A stretch of DNA of 64,000 nucleotides from Taeniopygia guttata (taxonomy: Eukaryota; Chordata; Aves; Passeriformes; Estrildidae), in assembly GCF_048771995.1 (NCBI RefSeq), contig NC_133063.1, positions 27,050,810 through 27,114,809 of the forward strand. Direction: 5' to 3'. This document shows, in pieces, positions 60,034-64,000 of this stretch; positions within the stretch are counted from its first letter, which is position 1, and every line of letters begins with the position of its first letter. A program made the translations under genes and the position numbers. The notes under the pieces are model-generated. The model saw nothing but the letters and a program-made list of their open reading frames with translations. It did no database searches and was not told the DNA's origin.

Positions 60034-63000
60034 CTAATTCTCAGAGGACACCTCTGTCCTAGTGATTTTGAAACGAAGTTGCACATTTCAAACCTAGTCT
60101 CAGCCTGTCATCCTTTCTCTGTACTGATTGTTTGCCACAGATACCTTCCCTCCTTCACACTGATAGGTTTTGTTGGCCGGCAGTCACTAGTACTTGAGTC
60201 AAATCTATAGCATGTTGACTTCTTGTACCTACTCTTCCTTGGTCTTCAATAATGACACTCAAACTGGGTAAAATTCAGCCCTTCTAAGTGTCTAACTTAG
60301 CTCTTGTGCACTGCCCACAGCTGCATAAGCAGTTACAAAGCAGCTGCTTGTGAAAAAAAGAGAAGCTTAAACTTTTCTGTGAGAGGTAACTTGTGTAGAA
60401 TTTATACTGAATGTAAATAAGCCTCTGTAGATCTTGCTGAGGAGAAAGGCAGGTGCATGGGTAATAGAGGCATTGTGTGACACTGAACAGCTTAATCAGA
60501 CTTCCAATAACTATTCCAAGGGTGTTCAGTATTGTATTCTGTGCTGTTGTCCTCAGATCTCTTGTGTAGTGTATCTGCTCTGTATATATCGAGTAGTATT
60601 GAATTGCACTTGGCAGTTAGCATTTAAATGATCTAGCTTCATTTATTTTCAGCTACAGTGCTTTCTTAGGAAAAACATGAAAGATGGGATGGGGATGGAG
60701 AGGAGGAACAAAAAACCTGTAAGATTTTTGTGATGAGGGTGATGAGCTATTACATCACCTGCAAGTCAGTGGGTTTTGAGCATCTGCGTTGCAGTGGAGA
60801 GAAATGCACTGGAATAATTTGTCACAGCAGCTTGTGATAGCAAGCATGTCCCAGATTTAAAAATGGACTTTTCTCTAGAATAGAGGTAATAGATAACTTG
60901 ATAGATTGAATGAACTACACCCTTGTAGTGTATCTACATGCACTGAGTTTTTATGCAACTCGTATGTGTCATCGAAAACCAAAATCCTGGTCTTCCTTCA
61001 ACCACCCTACTTCATATACCCTACCTAGTGTTTTCCTCAGAAATAGCTTTAGAACTTTCTCCTGGATTGTTATTCACCTGCCTGGCACCGGGTGATTTGG
61101 AACTCTAGTGCTGTAATAATTTTGGCCATGGGAGTGTTCAGCTTCTGTATCAGTCAACAGGAGAAATGGACTACAGCATTTCCTCCTTCTGGAGGACAAG
61201 GGTTCTGAGGGCCTTGTTTTTCAAGACCAAATTGTGAAATAGCTCAATCAAATAGCTTTGACTCACTTTTTTTTCTTTTTCTTTTGTTTTTTCTTAAATG
61301 TATCCAAAGGCCATACAGTGACAAAGAAGAGTAATTGAGAGGGTAGGATTATGCTGGAGGAGGTTACGTTATTCAGCTTCAGGTGAATACTAATCTTTAG
61401 TTACTTCTTTGTGCTATTTTAGTTGATTTCCCAGCAAAAGTGCCTTTACTCATGGTGAGGCAGAAGTTTGTATCATATCCTGAGGCTGCTACTGCCTGTG
61501 GAGCTACTAGGACTCTCCTAAGGCATAATTAAATAACGGGCTGTGGAAATCTTTTTATAAATAAGTTGACTTTTCAGATAAATTAGTAATAGGTAATTTA
61601 GTGCTCAGTGAAATAATGGGGATGTTGATGAAACAGTGAACTTGGAGCATCTGTCATCTGTTTGGGAAGTCCTATCCCAGGCAAGAAGTCTTTAGAACAA
61701 TGGAAGCATGTTCTATGAATAGGACATGCTGGCTGCCCTCTGTTTACTGTTTAATTTTTTTCTTCTTAGTGAAAGGTTGGTTCAGTATAAGAGACATTGG
61801 TTGCTTCATTAAGCAACCCAAAGTGAAGCTTATATGTCATTCATTCTAGTAAACCTAGCCTTAATGTGAGTTGCAAATAAATGTGATAAATATGCAATAA
61901 CTTACTTGTTTGTATAAGGATACCTTTTCCTGTAGTAGCATTGCTTTCTGCTTTCTTAGTAAGGTTTATCCTAAAACTGTCTAAATGTGGTGGCATGTGA
62001 TCTACTTGGTGGATCCACTTGGCTCCAACATGCCCTGCACCGTGAACATTTTGTTTACTGTTTATGTTCTTATTTCAACATCCCTTTAGAATTGTATTTC
62101 TAAGTTTAGAAGTACTGTTTACATTATCCTCCATAAAACAGTGAAGAAATAGCAAGTGAGATACAGGCCTTAGTTCTGTGAGTTTTTAACTTTACAGGAG
62201 CTAGACACAGGGAAATATTAACTGTTTGCATGTCTGACTCAAGAGCTGGTGTAGAGATACTTGAAAAACAAACACTGTCAATTTGAGAATGCTGCCATTT
62301 TAGGGGTTATTCAGATAATGAATGGTCAGTCAGCGTTCTTGGAATCAACTTGCAGAGTAAACAAATATTTAGCAAAAAAACCCTACAGCTGTGTGGTGCT
62401 AGGAATCTGGTACTAGTGTGCAGTTTCTAGTACTACATCAACTCCCTGCTTTAGCATGAGGTTTTTAGCATGTCTCCTCAGAATGCTTCTTTTACTTTGA
62501 CCTTGGACTGAAGAGTGGCTGGCCCAGTTAGTTTAAGTGACTGAAGTGCTGCTGACTTCAGCTCCTTGATGTACATCAATCATCCAGCTTTTGAAAGTAA
62601 CTGTGTCTTGCATAGTTTGAAGCCTGGCAACAGGGGTTCTGGGAAGGAGAGGGGGAAATAGCTTTATTTATTGCACAATCAGAGTATTATTTTTTAACAA
62701 TGTAAATTCTTTAGACCAAACATACATAAATTGTTTCTAATGAAATTTTGGGCCTAATCACTGTTCCAGGCTTCTGTGCTGTGTTTCAACCTTGCTGAAC
62801 TAATTTGGTGATTTGAGAACAATACTTAGTAGGTGATTTTCTTTCACCTACCCGTGAAAGAGAACTGTTAGAGATGTAACAGTTCCTTTTAAAAACAAGG
62901 CAGGCTTCGGGTCTGGCTACTTCTAAGGTACTTGCTCTCAGATTGTAATTTCAGATAAGAATACAGTTCATCCACCCTTTACTTAATGTGGTGATTTGCT

Positions 63001-63745
63001 TTTGCACTTAGTTATGGTGTGAAGACCAGACTCTACATTAAGAATCCAAACTCCAATATCCTGTGGTGCACGACAGCACTGCTGCTCCAGGGGTAACTGG
63101 CTGCCCAGTTGTGGGGTCAGTAGGCTGCTTAGTCCTCAGATACTTGGGGTTTTATACAAATTCTGAGCAACAGGTTTCTTTTCCAGAGGTAAAGCCAGGT
63201 GCCTTCGTGTTTGAAGTTAGGAGGTTATATTCTAAATGTGTTAGGAAGCTCATAGTTATTGAGAATTAGTAGAATAGTCTCTCTTGTTGATATTGATTTC
63301 TGTAAATTAACTGATTTTAAGTCTTGCACTGTAAATGTTAAATAATCTGGTGCTTATACACAACTTCATAATTTCAAATTGTTTTTGTTATTACAGTATT
63401 TCAGCTTTTGAAACAACCAAAATTATTTAAGATACAGTAAATTTATACAAATTAACTGAAGGTGCTTTTACAGTAAACTAGACTTAGAAACTCTTCCATA
63501 ATAGGTTTTTGTTCATATGCATTTATAGCAATAGTGTAGTCAAGAATGGAAGTAGGCTAAATGCTAGTATTTGCACTGTTCTTAATCCCGTATGTAAGCA
63601 CTGATAGATGCAGTAGTATTTGTGCTGTGTGTGCATTTCACTTTTTCATGTAGCTTGTGAACTTAAAAGGAAGTCAACATTAAACAATGACATTGGCCGT
63701 ATTCAAGATTGTACCAGAGGAACTATTCCAGATTGGTAGTAGTAC

Positions 63746-63751
63746 AATAAA
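63746..63751 (+). terminator. DCP2: Distal DCP2 polyadenylation signal candidate
   Basis: AATAAA about 4.2 kb after the stop, followed by GGGGTTTGTCTTT, a GT-rich downstream element. Confidence 0.35.
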
Positions 63752-64000
63752 ACAAAATACTTGGGGTTTGTCTTTCCATTGAAAATGTTAGGTTCAGCAA
63801 GACTTAACGTTTTGTACAGATTCAGCTTTACAGAAACCCCTATCTTTAAATTGTTCTCAGCTCTGGCTGCTTTTGGGAAGTCAAGTGTGTCTTCGAGTCC
63901 TCCTTCAATTCTTCCAGGAAAAAAAAAAAAAAAAGCTTCCTTTTAAGTAATTGTTAACATTTCAGAGTACAGAATGTTTAAATTTGGAAAGGTCTCTATG

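Larger units (their letters stand above)
59554..64000 (+). other. DCP2: Probable DCP2 3' UTR, extent uncertain
   Basis: No further exon, repeat family or gene is seen to the window end. Vertebrate DCP2 3' UTRs are known to be several kilobases long. Candidate AATAAA signals lie at 60028-60033 and 63746-63751, with another AATAAA in GCAAATAAATGTG near 61876. Confidence 0.45.

Overview
This is vertebrate nuclear DNA, almost certainly from a bird. The evidence is CR1 LINE 3' ends in both orientations, ERVL-type solo and partial LTR fossils of a kind common in bird genomes, compact CpG-island promoters, and three intron-containing genes whose proteins align closely with their human counterparts. 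The order and orientation SRP19 (+), REEP5 (-), DCP2 (+) is that of human 5q22, just downstream of APC. From the known human 5q / avian Z synteny I infer a Z-linked segment. APC coding sequence is not visible in the window.

Layout. Bases 1-5560 are AT-rich intergenic DNA with an old ERVL solo LTR, CR1 scraps and a few unproven exon-like pieces. Bases 5612-6750 are an extreme (TG)n array punctuated by about 32 ACACCGCC blocks, ending against the SRP19 CpG-island promoter. SRP19 has five coding exons (6997-11330). Bases 11.5-17.8 kb hold a CR1/ERVL fossil cluster and plain intergenic DNA. REEP5 runs leftward with five coding exons between 36157 and 20329 and a probable 3' UTR reaching 20.06 or 17.84 kb. 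Its second intron carries an apparently identical 796-bp direct tandem duplication. Bases 36.4-43.6 kb are intergenic with CR1 remnants and a separate GC-rich block. A (TGGGA)20 run and a CpG promoter with three inverted CCAAT boxes precede DCP2, which has 11 coding exons (44040-59553) and probably a long 3' UTR continuing to or past the window end.

The three genes are independent housekeeping genes rather than a pathway. SRP19 is an RNA-binding subunit of the signal recognition particle. REEP5 shapes tubular endoplasmic reticulum. DCP2 is the catalytic Nudix mRNA-decapping enzyme. SRP19 and REEP5 are convergent. REEP5 and DCP2 are divergent but about 7.9 kb apart, so they do not share a core promoter.

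The most notable points are that DCP2 uses three intron classes (GT-AG, a minor-class AT-AC intron 2 with textbook U12 signals, and a GC-AG intron 10), an out-of-frame upstream ATG overlapping the DCP2 start, the SRP19-proximal TG/ACACCGCC array, the G-quadruplex-prone TGGGA run before DCP2, and the recent-looking REEP5 intronic duplication. I found no undescribed multi-gene system.
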